The notes beneath the pieces were generated by a model, which was not told where the DNA came from, did no database searches, and saw nothing but the letters and a program-made list of their open reading frames with translations. From assembly GCA_963667005.1 (NCBI GenBank), contig OY762937.1:2046001-2110000 (forward strand): a stretch of 64,000 nucleotides of DNA, in the 5' to 3' direction. The position numbers and the translations under genes were made by a program. This DNA is from G963662605 sp963667005. GTDB lineage: Bacteria; Bacteroidota; Ignavibacteria; Ignavibacteriales; Ignavibacteriaceae. Below are positions 1 through 9,846 of this stretch, piece after piece. Within the stretch, counting starts at the first letter, position 1; each line of letters begins with the position of its first letter.

Positions 1-6
1 AGCCTA

Positions 7-1848
7 TCAGTTACCTTTCAAAACGTGCATTTCACATTTTACACAATCAAATTTCAACCTGAATCTGTTTTTCCCGTCGCTTAGATGAAGTTTTTCATAT
101 GCAGGCGGTACATTCTTGTTGATTAATGGACAGACATCTAATTCGCCTTTTATGCAGTATTTTGTCGTCATTAAAGTTTTGCCATCAGTATTTTCCAATA
201 CTTCAAAACCCGTCTCAGAAATTTCAGCACCATGCCTCCGGTAAAACTCTGCCGCTTTTGCATTGACCACATTTGCTCTGTAATCAAGTTGTTTCTCCGG
301 ATATGGTGTGCTGTTTTTAACAATGGCAGTGGAATCTCGCTGATAGTCTTTGATTCTCTTATCAACCAGAGCCTGCAAAATTTCACGCCGGAATTCGTTG
401 ATCTTCGAAATCGGGAAGAAATAGTTCTGTATCTGTTCTAAATAAACATCTGTTATGGTGAAGATAGTATCACCTGATTTTTTGAACTGTTTATCCATCA
501 TGTCGCGATTTTTTTGTACATCTGCAGCAGGCTGAACTTCCACATGTATTTCAATTTCGGCCGAATTGCCGTCTTCGTCATTTGCAGTAATATAAACTTT
601 CCCGTTTTCCATCCACGCGCTGATCGAGGCTTGAATTTTACGAATGGCGCTCGGGGCGGAAAGTCGTTTGACAAAATCCTTATCCTTATTTCGATATATT
701 TTTATGCCGGGCTTTAAGCCATCCATATTTTCGCAAAATATTTTATTCTGCTCGACTCTATTGACCGCCATTCCGCGTAATTCATGCTCAGAATCAAAAA
801 AACAAAGACCATCTCCATTGACGATTTTTTCTTCGGTGGAAATTTCAAAGAAGTTATTCTCAATGTTTCGAACTTTCCCGATATACTTTCCAATTGCCTT
901 TTGAGTATCCATCGAGGAGTGTTTTAAACTAATCCCACTGAAAAAATGTTCAGTGTAACCACGGTTAAATGTTTTATCTGGGTCGGGTTCGAAAGAAAGA
1001 GATACACAGCCTGATGAAGCCCGCCTTAGGTTTTTATTGCCATCGATAATAGCATCTAATTTCTTTCGGTAGTAGGCAGTTATATTTTTTACATAACTAA
1101 TATCTTTTAATCGGCCTTCTATTTTGAAAGACGTTATACCCGAATTAATAAGATCAAAAAGATGTTCGGATAGATTAAGATCTTTGAGTGATAAAAGGTA
1201 TTTATCCTTTACTAATGTCTGACCATCCTTACCGATCAGCGAGTATTCCATCCGGCAGGGCTGGGAACACTCACCTCGATTAGCGCTTCTTCCGGTTGTT
1301 TCTGCGCTTAAATAACACTGTCCGCTGTAACATACGCAGAGTGCCCCATGAACAAAGAATTCAAGGTCAACTTTAATTTGGTCGTGGATGAGTTTTATTT
1401 GTTCATTTGAGAGTTCCCGCGCTAATATTATTCGCCGGATGCCTGTATCTGCAAGGAATTTTATTCTTTCAAGGTCATAATTATGAGTCTGTGTGGATGC
1501 AAAAATCGGAACCGGAGGTAGTTCCATCTCGAGAATACCCATATCCTGTACGATAATCGCGTCTATTCCAACAGCATCGAGCTGTGTTATGATTTTTCGG
1601 GCATCCTCCAGTTCATTATCATAAAGAATTGTATTTACCGTAGCATAGACTTTTGCATAATACTTGTGTGCAAATTCGATCAGTTTTTGTATATCTTCAA
1701 GGGAATTACCGACTGCAGCCCGTGCTCCGAATTTCGGTGTGCCGATATATACGGCATCGGCTCCATGTTCAATCGCGGCAATTCCGCATGACAGGTCGCG
1801 GGCAGGAGATAAGAGCTCAATTAGGGTTTTATTTACTTCATTTTGCAT
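7..1848 (-). CDS. U32 family peptidase / RlhA-YegQ-like protein
   Basis: A 613-residue protein of the U32 'collagenase-like' family. The N-terminus has the family pattern (IELLSPARDL, then HGADAVYIG), and the middle carries the cysteine-rich signature (GALCVCYSGQCYLS, then GECSQPCRMEYSL). A further CVKC pair lies near the C-terminus. Known U32 members include RlhA, TrhP and UbiU/V, which act in RNA hydroxylation or ubiquinone synthesis and hold an Fe-S cluster through such cysteines, so peptidase activity is not assured. The frame extends upstream to 1890, but the ATG at 1848 (MQNEVNK) leads straight into the conserved fold and is preferred. The stop codon is at 7-9, so the gene is complete. 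Family certain, exact substrate unknown. Confidence 0.88.
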   Translation of the reverse strand: MQNEVNKTLIELLSPARDLSCGIAAIEHGADAVYIGTPKFGARAAVGNSLEDIQKLIEFAHKYYAKVYATVNTILYDNELEDARKIITQLDAVGIDAIIVQDMGILEMELPPVPIFASTQTHNYDLERIKFLADTGIRRIILARELSNEQIKLIHDQIKVDLEFFVHGALCVCYSGQCYLSAETTGRSANRGECSQPCRMEYSLIGKDGQTLVKDKYLLSLKDLNLSEHLFDLINSGITSFKIEGRLKDISYVKNITAYYRKKLDAIIDGNKNLRRASSGCVSLSFEPDPDKTFNRGYTEHFFSGISLKHSSMDTQKAIGKYIGKVRNIENNFFEISTEEKIVNGDGLCFFDSEHELRGMAVNRVEQNKIFCENMDGLKPGIKIYRNKDKDFVKRLSAPSAIRKIQASISAWMENGKVYITANDEDGNSAEIEIHVEVQPAADVQKNRDMMDKQFKKSGDTIFTITDVYLEQIQNYFFPISKINEFRREILQALVDKRIKDYQRDSTAIVKNSTPYPEKQLDYRANVVNAKAAEFYRRHGAEISETGFEVLENTDGKTLMTTKYCIKGELDVCPLINKNVPPAYEKLHLSDGKNRFRLKFDCVKCEMHVLKGN

Positions 1849-2282
1849 AATACGTAATGCCAAAAATACTAACATTTCTCCAAAAAGCATTCTGCCGGAT
1901 TATGAGCTACCCGATTGTTTCCAGGTTAAATTAAGTTCAGCGACTGCATAAGAGTAATAAATTTGACAGAGCAAGAGTGTGAAAGTTGCGCAAAATCATT
2001 TTGAGAAATAATTGCGAATTGCTATTTATTTGGAAGTGTGAAGCAACACAAACCATAACACATGTGACACTAATCCAGTAAAAGTGAATGTCTTGGAAGA
2101 GATATTCGTAAATAACAAGTTATTAACGGGTAATTACTTGTTTTACCAGAGGTATTAAACTAATTTAATGTCGCTTTAAACAGCAAAATAAATTCATTGC
2201 TGAATAGCAAAGAATTTATGCCTTTGGAACCGGCTAAATAACTCTAATCTGTAAGATACTTTCTATCCGAAAGGAGATTGCC
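1849..2282. other. Divergent intergenic region with one hairpin
   Basis: This 430-base AT-rich gap separates the leftward U32 gene from the rightward surface-protein gene, so promoters for both should lie here. No coding sequence is convincing. An inverted repeat of two 12-base arms (2114-2125 and 2131-2142, one mismatch, 5-base loop) is visible. A strong ribosome-binding site, AAGGAGATTGCC, sits directly before the ATG at 2283. Confidence 0.5.
2114..2142. repeat. Inverted repeat upstream of surface-protein gene
   Basis: Arms AACAAGTTATTA and TAATTACTTGTT flank ACGGG, with one mismatch in 12 pairs. It lies about 140 bases before the start of the 2283 gene. It could be an operator or a terminator-like hairpin; there is no T tract. 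Confidence 0.4.
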
Positions 2283-4559
2283 ATGTTCCTTTGTACGTTT
2301 AAAGATTTTCGATTCCTCAACCTTCTATTTCTCCTCACACCATTCTTACTTTTATCCCAAACACAATTATTTGCACAAAACCTGCAAAAGACCCAAGCTA
2401 CTATATATGAATTTGACGGACAGCCTTACGCGTTTCAAAAAGCACATTTCGATAGTGCCACGAAGGCGGTCAAAGTCAAGCTTGGGATTCAAATGCACAG
2501 TTTCGGTACGCCATATAATAAGAATGACGTAACCTGCAATCAGGTTATGAGCGAAGATACGAACTATAAGGTAATGATGCTGGGCGCGGCAAAATCCGGC
2601 CTGCGCTCTGATATTCTTGACTTAACGAACCGGATTATGATTGAATCGGCAACAGGTGTACCGAGTTATAGTACTTTTATAAGCGATTTTACCGCTACGG
2701 TAAATACTTCTATGAAGTATGATTACATCATCATGCAGGGACATCCTTATGCATGGACTACGGATACCAAGCAAAGTGAATTCAAAAAAATCGTTGAATA
2801 TCTTATTTCGTACGGGGTGAAGTTCATGACACCTTACGAATACTGGCAGTATAAAAATGACCTCTCAATCCCAAGAGTTACGGCACTCATTGCAATTCTG
2901 AAGCTTGATGATTTGCGTGCGACGGCATCACTTTTTGCACCTTGCTTTCCAGCCTACGATTATCTTGTCAGTAGAAAAGTTAAAGCCGGGTTTGGTGTCA
3001 ACTTTATGTGGACCTTAACCCAAACACAAATTGATACATTAAAATACTATTTACGGCAGACTGATTCAGCCGGGACATTGTTATTCGAAATCTGGAATCA
3101 CGGATTGGATCATTCAAAGTCCGAATCCGGTTCATCAGGAAGCGGCGGTAATTGGAGCGATGCCTCTATTTGGCCTGATAGCCAACTGCCGGATGCCGCA
3201 GACGACGTGGAAATACCTTCCGGGGCAACCGTTGTTATTGATAAGGATGCCGAATGTAACAATTTGACAATCAACGGCACACTGACCACCTCAACGTCGA
3301 CTCCGGTTACTTTGACCGTACACGGAAATCTTATTATTAACTCAGGAGCATCTTTTACTTCACCTTCGCTCACAGGTGCAACGGCAAACGTAGTACACAC
3401 TCTGATTGTCTACGGCGATTTTACCAATAACAACGGAACGTTCGATTTTCGTCAGGGGTCGGCCGGTACCACGATGAGAGTTCTTAATACCAGCTTTATT
3501 GGTGATGATAATTCAACAATTAAAGTCGGGACGTTCTCCTTCTCCAATAATTGCTTTAATGGTATTACAGTTAATAAAACCGGCGGAGCAAAAGTAATTT
3601 GCGCCAGCGACGTTTACATGGATCAAGGAGCCTCTTCATGTGTTTCGCAGTTAGTGCTCACAAGCGGACTTGTCGAAACAGGGAATTACTCAATAAATTG
3701 CTTGTCGCTTAATTCAGCCGATGTTGTGACGCCATCTGCGACGTCCTACGTTAATGGTGCTCTGGGGCGCGGTATGTCCAACTCAAGTCCTACAACAAAG
3801 CTCTTCCCGGTAGGTGATGCAAAGGGTTATCGTCCGGTCACCATAAAATCTACAAGTTCCGGTGTCGCTTCTTCTCATCGTGCCGTGGTTCGCTGCATTC
3901 CGGGCGATGCTAACACAGGAAGCAGTACCTTAACTAACGGTATTACCGGAGTCTCCAAAACACGCTATTATAGTTTGACCTATAATCAGGGGTTGAACTC
4001 TGGTGCAACAAGTATGGGATTTAATAAATTTTCTCCGAGTTACGGACTTGATGATGGTGTTGAGAACGGAAGTACTGATCTTCGTGTAGCGTATTCAACG
4101 AACAATAGAGCAACCTGGATCGGTATGGATCAAACAACTCCTCACGTTGCCTCTCCGGGAACTACTCCTACTACCATTAATCCCGATTCTATAGTTTCAG
4201 CATTAATCCTGAATTCTGGAAGCGGTACGATCTATTTTTCATTAGCAAAATCCGCTGGAATATTCACCGGTATAGAATCAAATCAAACACAGCCTGCTCA
4301 TTTCAGGGTTTCACAGAATTATCCGAATCCTTTTAATCCAACGACAACTATCCAATATCAGATTCCTGTCACTGCAAATGTTGTGCTGAGAGTCTTTAAT
4401 GTAATGGGAGCAGAAGTCGCACGGCTCGTTGACGGGATTAAACCGGCTGGTTCTTATAAAGTCGCATTTAATGCCGGAACACTGTCCAGCGGTGTTTACT
4501 ATTATCAACTTCAGGCAGGAAGTTATAGCAAAACCATGAAAATGCTTTTAATTAAGTAA
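2283..4559 (+). CDS. Secreted deacetylase-like protein with T9SS sorting domain
   Basis: A 758-residue exported protein. Residues 1-32 form a signal peptide ending LFAQ. Residues about 60-280 look like a NodB/DUF2334-type polysaccharide deacetylase, but the parts are in unusual order: a tail-like half with QMHSFG (H72), IIMQGHPYAW (H154) and GVKFMTPYEYW comes first, then a head-like half with LKLDDLRAT (D209-D210) and NHGLDH (H273, H277). A Gly/Ser linker leads to a G8-like segment (GGNWSDASIWPDSQLPDAAD) and beta-rich sequence. The C-terminus is a T9SS type A sorting domain (SQNYPNPFNPTTTIQYQIP, ending KMLLIK), so the protein is expected at the cell surface or outside. The start is fixed by AAGGAG seven bases before the ATG. 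Deacetylase activity is inferred only. Confidence 0.8.
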   Translation: MFLCTFKDFRFLNLLFLLTPFLLLSQTQLFAQNLQKTQATIYEFDGQPYAFQKAHFDSATKAVKVKLGIQMHSFGTPYNKNDVTCNQVMSEDTNYKVMMLGAAKSGLRSDILDLTNRIMIESATGVPSYSTFISDFTATVNTSMKYDYIIMQGHPYAWTTDTKQSEFKKIVEYLISYGVKFMTPYEYWQYKNDLSIPRVTALIAILKLDDLRATASLFAPCFPAYDYLVSRKVKAGFGVNFMWTLTQTQIDTLKYYLRQTDSAGTLLFEIWNHGLDHSKSESGSSGSGGNWSDASIWPDSQLPDAADDVEIPSGATVVIDKDAECNNLTINGTLTTSTSTPVTLTVHGNLIINSGASFTSPSLTGATANVVHTLIVYGDFTNNNGTFDFRQGSAGTTMRVLNTSFIGDDNSTIKVGTFSFSNNCFNGITVNKTGGAKVICASDVYMDQGASSCVSQLVLTSGLVETGNYSINCLSLNSADVVTPSATSYVNGALGRGMSNSSPTTKLFPVGDAKGYRPVTIKSTSSGVASSHRAVVRCIPGDANTGSSTLTNGITGVSKTRYYSLTYNQGLNSGATSMGFNKFSPSYGLDDGVENGSTDLRVAYSTNNRATWIGMDQTTPHVASPGTTPTTINPDSIVSALILNSGSGTIYFSLAKSAGIFTGIESNQTQPAHFRVSQNYPNPFNPTTTIQYQIPVTANVVLRVFNVMGAEVARLVDGIKPAGSYKVAFNAGTLSSGVYYYQLQAGSYSKTMKMLLIK

Positions 4560-4622
4560 TGTAATCGAATATGTGATTAGTTGGCTCGAAATTTTCAAGA
4601 ACATTAATCAATAGGAAATACA

Positions 4623-7334
4623 ATGAAATTGGTTTTATTAAATTTATTTGCTCTGTCTATACTATGCGCAATTACTATTCAAGCAGGCACGATAACTTCA
4701 AAGGCAACCGGTAATTGGAGCTCGACATCAACATGGGACAGCGGAGTTGTTCCGACATTAAATGATGATGTCATTATCGCGAACGGCCACACCGTATCTT
4801 TAGATTCAACGCTGACATATTACTGCAATAACCTCACCGTCGGAAAGGGAAGTTCCGGAAAACTTCAGTATGCAGCAAATGCTAATGCCTCGACAACTTT
4901 GATAATTGGTGGGAATTTTACATTAGCGACCGGTGCACAGTTTATTCTTGGAAGTATTGGCACGTATAAACCATCAGTCTATCTTTCAGGTAATCTGAGT
5001 ATAGGAAATACTGCTACCTTCAACCCCATAAGCGGTAGCACAAAGGGCGTTGTGCTGGTTTTTAACAATCAGAATAGCGGCGTGGATCAGACTATAACGG
5101 CAACCGGAACACCGGCAACATTTGTTATGGGATTTTTGCAGATTAATCGTCCTTTACCAACGGATAAAGTTGTATGCAGTTGCAATATGGGGATGAAGGG
5201 CGGTGGTGACGGTTTAGTATTAACATGCGGAACATTTGAACAAACCGCGGGAAGGTTTATTTTGCCGACCCTCTTAAATGCAAATGCAACATGTAGTTTG
5301 GGCTACCCGAACGGCCGTATTCGTGTTACGGGATCAGGAAGTATGCTGTTTACCAGTGCGATAACAGGTGCAGGAAGTTCTAATGGTATGGCCTGCCCGA
5401 TGTATATAAACACAACTGATACGGTTTTTGTAGGCGGCAGCACGACAACTGGTATACAGGGTGCCACCAAATTCGTTAACGATGCTACTGTAACTCTGGA
5501 TGCCGGTATTCTAAATGTTTACGGTAGATTCGTCACAGAGGCCGGAGGGTTAGTAAGTATCAATGGTGGAACGGTTAATCTGGATCCTCAAATGTCCGGA
5601 TCATTAACCGGCAGCAGCAGTACTCTTCAGGTTCTCTCAAATGGTTCATTCTCTATGTCGGGCGGAACTATTAATATTATCGATCCGATTGCAACAACGG
5701 GTTCAGGTTGTGACATAAGCATGTCAACCTCAGGAACAACTTTTACGATTACCGGCGGCACAATCAATATAGGCGACGGTGTTTCGAGTAGCACGGGTGT
5801 AGCAGGTTTCAAGATTAACGCGCACAATTTCCCGTTCTGGAATTTGAATATAAACGGAGATAATAATATACCCGGTCGCGCAGTTACACTAACTGACGGA
5901 ACATCCCCAAGGAACCTTACCGTTCAGAAATCACTTTCAATCAATTCGGGTACTTTGTTTGCAAATGTATTAACAGGATCGACCATTACTCTCGGAGGTA
6001 CATATGTTAATACTGGTACCCTTAGTTTGGGCTCGGCATCAACTGTTGTATTGGCTGGAACAACGGCACAAACGACAGGGAGTTATTTCCCTGCAACCGT
6101 TCCTAACCTAACTGTAAATAACTCCGCTGGTGCGACACTTTCGAATGATTTAACTGTCAATGGGACATTAAATTTGACCAACGGCGTATTGCATTTGGGA
6201 AATAAAATTCTTTCACTTAGTTCCACTGGAACAATATCCGGAGGCGGTTCTACGGCGAATATGATCGATGGTGTAAGCGGCGGAGAGGTTCGCAAGTATT
6301 TCGGAAGTTTAGGTAATTTCGTTTTCCCTGTAGGAACAGCCGGGGCCACATCTGTATACAGTCCTGTTGACATTACATTGAGCAGTGGAAACTTAAATTC
6401 GGCATATGTCGGTGTTAAAGTTGTTGCTGAAAAACATGCAGCTAATACAAGTACATCCAATTACCTGAATCGCTATTGGACACTTACTGCCAATGGCATC
6501 ACCGATCCGGCATACTCCGCCACATTCGTATATGATATTTCAGATGTATCCGGCACCGAATCGAATATCGTCGCAGGATTATACAATGGTTCTTCATGGG
6601 CTTCTCTTAACCCCGTCAACCCTTCTGCTCATGCGTTTTCTTTAACCGGGATAGCTTCATTTGGTGATTTTACAGGTATCAACGGCAGCGGTTCAGGCAG
6701 TTCAAGTGTTGTAACTGTAAAAGTTATACCACAAGGTTATTACAACCCGGGTGGTTTTTTAAACTGCAGCGATACCGTTGAGGTACTGCTTGCAAACGGA
6801 TCAGCACCATACGCGCTTATCGATTCGACCTATGCTATTCTTGATTCTTTGACATTCACAGCTTCTGCTACTTTCACTGTGGCGGAATCCGGGAACTATT
6901 ATCTGATCATTAAACATCGCAATAGTGTTGAAACATGGAGTGCCCTTCCGATTTCATTTACAAAAAACGAAACAAATAGGTACGACTTTACATCAGCTGC
7001 ATCGCAATCCTTTGGAAATAATGAGATAGAAGTTGGTAGTGGTGTTTACGCGATGTTGAGCGGAGACTGTAATCAGGACGGATATGTTGACCCTCTTGAT
7101 TTGTCTTTGGTGGATCAGGATTCATTCAACTATGCTTCAGGAGTGGCCGTGCAAACCGATATCAATGGCGATCAGTTTGTTGATCCGCTTGATTTATCAA
7201 TTGTAGATCAGAACTCATTTAATTATGTCGGTATTCAGAAACCGTCCGTGACCAGAATGGTCAGCGGCAGAGAAAGGGCAGCATCGCTTCCATACTACAA
7301 AAAGTGGATTGATTCTAACCAGCAGAAGCAATAA
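4623..7334 (+). CDS. Secreted G8-like protein with dockerin-like C-terminus
   Basis: A 903-residue exported protein with a signal peptide (about residues 1-21). It opens with a G8-like segment (TGNWSSTSTWDSGVVPTLND, then VIIANGHTVSLD) and continues as long Gly/Ser/Thr-rich beta sequence of the kind that forms solenoids. Residues about 700-800 form a conserved domain containing VKVIPQGYYNPGGF and IIKHRNSVETWSA. Two EF-hand-like loops follow at about 812-868 (GDCNQDGYVDPLDLS and TDINGDQFVDPLDLS), as in dockerins. There is no T9SS QNYPNPFNP domain; the protein ends in a short basic tail. The last 210 residues closely match the end of the 40675-47436 protein. The start has AGGAAATACA before the ATG. 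It may share an operon with the preceding gene (63-base gap). Function unknown, probably surface adhesion or polymer binding. Confidence 0.8.
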   Translation: MKLVLLNLFALSILCAITIQAGTITSKATGNWSSTSTWDSGVVPTLNDDVIIANGHTVSLDSTLTYYCNNLTVGKGSSGKLQYAANANASTTLIIGGNFTLATGAQFILGSIGTYKPSVYLSGNLSIGNTATFNPISGSTKGVVLVFNNQNSGVDQTITATGTPATFVMGFLQINRPLPTDKVVCSCNMGMKGGGDGLVLTCGTFEQTAGRFILPTLLNANATCSLGYPNGRIRVTGSGSMLFTSAITGAGSSNGMACPMYINTTDTVFVGGSTTTGIQGATKFVNDATVTLDAGILNVYGRFVTEAGGLVSINGGTVNLDPQMSGSLTGSSSTLQVLSNGSFSMSGGTINIIDPIATTGSGCDISMSTSGTTFTITGGTINIGDGVSSSTGVAGFKINAHNFPFWNLNINGDNNIPGRAVTLTDGTSPRNLTVQKSLSINSGTLFANVLTGSTITLGGTYVNTGTLSLGSASTVVLAGTTAQTTGSYFPATVPNLTVNNSAGATLSNDLTVNGTLNLTNGVLHLGNKILSLSSTGTISGGGSTANMIDGVSGGEVRKYFGSLGNFVFPVGTAGATSVYSPVDITLSSGNLNSAYVGVKVVAEKHAANTSTSNYLNRYWTLTANGITDPAYSATFVYDISDVSGTESNIVAGLYNGSSWASLNPVNPSAHAFSLTGIASFGDFTGINGSGSGSSSVVTVKVIPQGYYNPGGFLNCSDTVEVLLANGSAPYALIDSTYAILDSLTFTASATFTVAESGNYYLIIKHRNSVETWSALPISFTKNETNRYDFTSAASQSFGNNEIEVGSGVYAMLSGDCNQDGYVDPLDLSLVDQDSFNYASGVAVQTDINGDQFVDPLDLSIVDQNSFNYVGIQKPSVTRMVSGRERAASLPYYKKWIDSNQQKQ

Positions 7335-7437
7335 TTACAATCTGGAATTGCCCTCAAATAGCATGCTATCGTTGTCTTGGCATGGTTTTTCGATGATCGG
7401 TTCCAAGTTGAAAAATCAGTAGACAGTGATAGTTATG

Positions 7438-7464
7438 AGGAGGATGGCGACATCCTCCTTTTTT
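7438..7464 (+). terminator. Rho-independent terminator
   Basis: A perfect nine-base stem (AGGAGGATG / CATCCTCCT) with loop GCGA is followed directly by a T run. It lies about 100 bases after the stop of the G8-like protein gene and before the SulP gene. Confidence 0.85.
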
Positions 7465-7570
7465 ATTTCTAGGAACGACAGATTTCTATTGCAATTTTCC
7501 CAACTTCGCATGATTTTTGCCTTGTGTGTTCATCTGGCTTTTCAACCAAAACTATTGTACAGGAAACATT

Positions 7571-9838
7571 ATGACTACTTCCGGCAATAATCAACAACCC
7601 CCGATACAGGCTAATGGAGCAAAACCCAGCCGCGGCCTGTTCTCCAACATTCTCGGTGATTTTTTTGGTGGTACAGCAGCAATGCTTGTCGCGTTGCCGT
7701 CAGCTATTGCATTCGGTTTGATTATTTATGCCCCTCTGGGGGCCGAATTTTCCAGCCGGGCTGCGATTGGTGGAATAGTCGGAACTATTGCCTTAGGGCT
7801 GTTTGCCTCGATATTCGGCGGAACAAAAAATCTCGTATCGGCACCATGTGCACCAGCCGCAGCAGTATTATCAGTCTTTGTCGCTGATCTTGTTCACAGC
7901 GGCAGCATACCGTCTGATGCCGTCGTTGTTTATATTGCACTGGTTTCATTCCTTGCCGGCATTGTTCAATTAGTAGCCGGAAATTTGGGTGGAGGTAAGT
8001 TTATCAAATATATCCCTTATCCTGTCGTCGCAGGATATTTAAGTGCCGTCGGTATTCTTATCATCATAGGTCAAGTGCCGAAATTTTTTGGGATTCCTAA
8101 AGGTGTAGTGTTTTGGAATGGTTTAATGAATATCGGACTTTGGAAGTGGGAGAGCCTCTTTGTTGGAATGTGTACTGTTGGCGGCATGCTTGTGGCACCG
8201 AAACTTACGAAAACTATTCCTGCATCAATTTTGGCACTCATCATAGGCGTTATCGCATACTTTGGGGCAGGTTTAATTGATTCCGCCCTGCTGACGCTGA
8301 ACAACAATCATTTTGTTATTGGACAGATAGCAGTATCCATGTCCAATTTGTATGATGCTTTTGTTAAGCAATGGTCATCTCTTGCACTGATAAGTCCGAG
8401 TATTATTGGTCAGATGATAGCTCCGGTCTTTACTCTGGCAATTCTACTTTCAATTGATACTTTAAAAACCTGCGTTGTACTCGATGCAATTACACAAAGC
8501 CGTCACAATTCAAATCGTGAATTGATTGGACAGGGAATAGGCAACATGGTCTCCGCTTCACTTTGCGGTATTCCTGGTGCTGGTACAATGGGCGCAACAA
8601 TTGTGAACATTAACAGCGGAGCACAGACAAAATTATCGGGGATGGTTGTCGGGTTGACTGCCTTATTGGTTCTGTTGTTATTGGGTAATTTTATTGCGTG
8701 GATTCCGGTGGCAGCCTTAGCAGGTATTCTAATTGTTGTAGGTTACCGCATGGTTGATAAGAAAAGTTTTGCGTTGTTAAAGCACCGTTCAACAAGATTT
8801 GACTTTTTCGTTATACTCGCAGTAATTATAACTGCTGTCAGTACGGATTTACTCATTGCTTCCGGAGTCGGTATTATTTTTGCGATAATTTTGTTTTTAC
8901 GCGAGCAGATGAGGTCTTCTGTTATTCGTAAAAAGTTTCGCGGCAATGAGATTTTTTCTAAAAAAGTCCGTCCTGCAGATGAAGTCGCAATTCTTGAAAA
9001 GCACGGCGAAGAAAGTATTGTATTGCAATTGCAGGGGCAGCTTTTTTTCGGAACAACGGATCAGCTGCTCAATGAGATTGAGCCGTATTTATCAAAATGC
9101 AGATATATTTTGCTGGATATGCGCCGGGTACAATCAGTTGATTATACAGCCGCACACTTGCTGGAGCAAATCCATTCCCGCTTGAAAAAAAATAACGGAT
9201 ATCTCATATTTGCTTCTGTCCCGTTGAGTCTGCCTACCGGACAAAATGTCCGTAAGTATTTGAAGAACCTTGGTGTTGTTGAAGCCGAGGATTTGAAGTT
9301 TTTTGACGACATTGATTCAGCGGTAGAATGGATTGAGGAGCAAGTTTTACGTACGGAGAATGCTGATCGGCATAAAGCAGAAAGAATCCTTGATTTAGCT
9401 GAGATTGAATTATTCAACGGTTTCTCGAATGAGGCATTAACTAAAATAGCCGGGAGCCTGACGGAGAAATCGTATAATGCCGGAGATAAAATATTCGGAA
9501 TTGATGTCGCCGAGGAATTCCCTGATGAAATGTTTTTTATCAAAAAAGGCACTGTCAAAATTATGCTGCCATTGCATGGCGGAGCATCGTACCATATTGT
9601 TTCTTTCACACGCGGCGGCTTTTTCGGCGATATGTCATTCCTTGATAGGGGAAAGCGTTCAGCTAATGCCGTTGCCGCAGATGATGTAATTCTTTACATC
9701 CTTTCTCGCAAAGAATTTGATAGAATAACCGAGCAAAATCCGGAGATAGCCGGAAAGTTCTTCGAAAGAATGGCACTGGTGATTTCTCACCGGCTCCGTC
9801 AGAACAATATTGAATTGAAGGCTCTACAAGAAAATTAA
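7571..9838 (+). CDS. SulP anion transporter with STAS and cyclic-nucleotide-binding domains
   Basis: A 755-residue inner-membrane transporter of the SulP/SLC26 family (sulfate, bicarbonate or other anions). The first about 420 residues are hydrophobic membrane spans, starting near GDFFGGTAAMLVALPSAIAF. A STAS domain follows at about 476-585 (DMRRVQSVDYTAAHLLEQI). A cyclic-nucleotide-binding domain then occupies about 610-743 (EMFFIKKGTVKIMLP, GGFFGDMSFLDRGKRSANA). The last domain suggests gating by cAMP/cGMP or a related ligand. The open frame begins at a TTG at 7517, but the ATG at 7571 with AGGA six bases upstream is the better start. Its stop is only eight bases from the convergent gene at 9847. 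Family sure; transported ion unknown. Confidence 0.92.
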   Translation: MTTSGNNQQPPIQANGAKPSRGLFSNILGDFFGGTAAMLVALPSAIAFGLIIYAPLGAEFSSRAAIGGIVGTIALGLFASIFGGTKNLVSAPCAPAAAVLSVFVADLVHSGSIPSDAVVVYIALVSFLAGIVQLVAGNLGGGKFIKYIPYPVVAGYLSAVGILIIIGQVPKFFGIPKGVVFWNGLMNIGLWKWESLFVGMCTVGGMLVAPKLTKTIPASILALIIGVIAYFGAGLIDSALLTLNNNHFVIGQIAVSMSNLYDAFVKQWSSLALISPSIIGQMIAPVFTLAILLSIDTLKTCVVLDAITQSRHNSNRELIGQGIGNMVSASLCGIPGAGTMGATIVNINSGAQTKLSGMVVGLTALLVLLLLGNFIAWIPVAALAGILIVVGYRMVDKKSFALLKHRSTRFDFFVILAVIITAVSTDLLIASGVGIIFAIILFLREQMRSSVIRKKFRGNEIFSKKVRPADEVAILEKHGEESIVLQLQGQLFFGTTDQLLNEIEPYLSKCRYILLDMRRVQSVDYTAAHLLEQIHSRLKKNNGYLIFASVPLSLPTGQNVRKYLKNLGVVEAEDLKFFDDIDSAVEWIEEQVLRTENADRHKAERILDLAEIELFNGFSNEALTKIAGSLTEKSYNAGDKIFGIDVAEEFPDEMFFIKKGTVKIMLPLHGGASYHIVSFTRGGFFGDMSFLDRGKRSANAVAADDVILYILSRKEFDRITEQNPEIAGKFFERMALVISHRLRQNNIELKALQEN

Positions 9839-9846
9839 ATCCGAGC

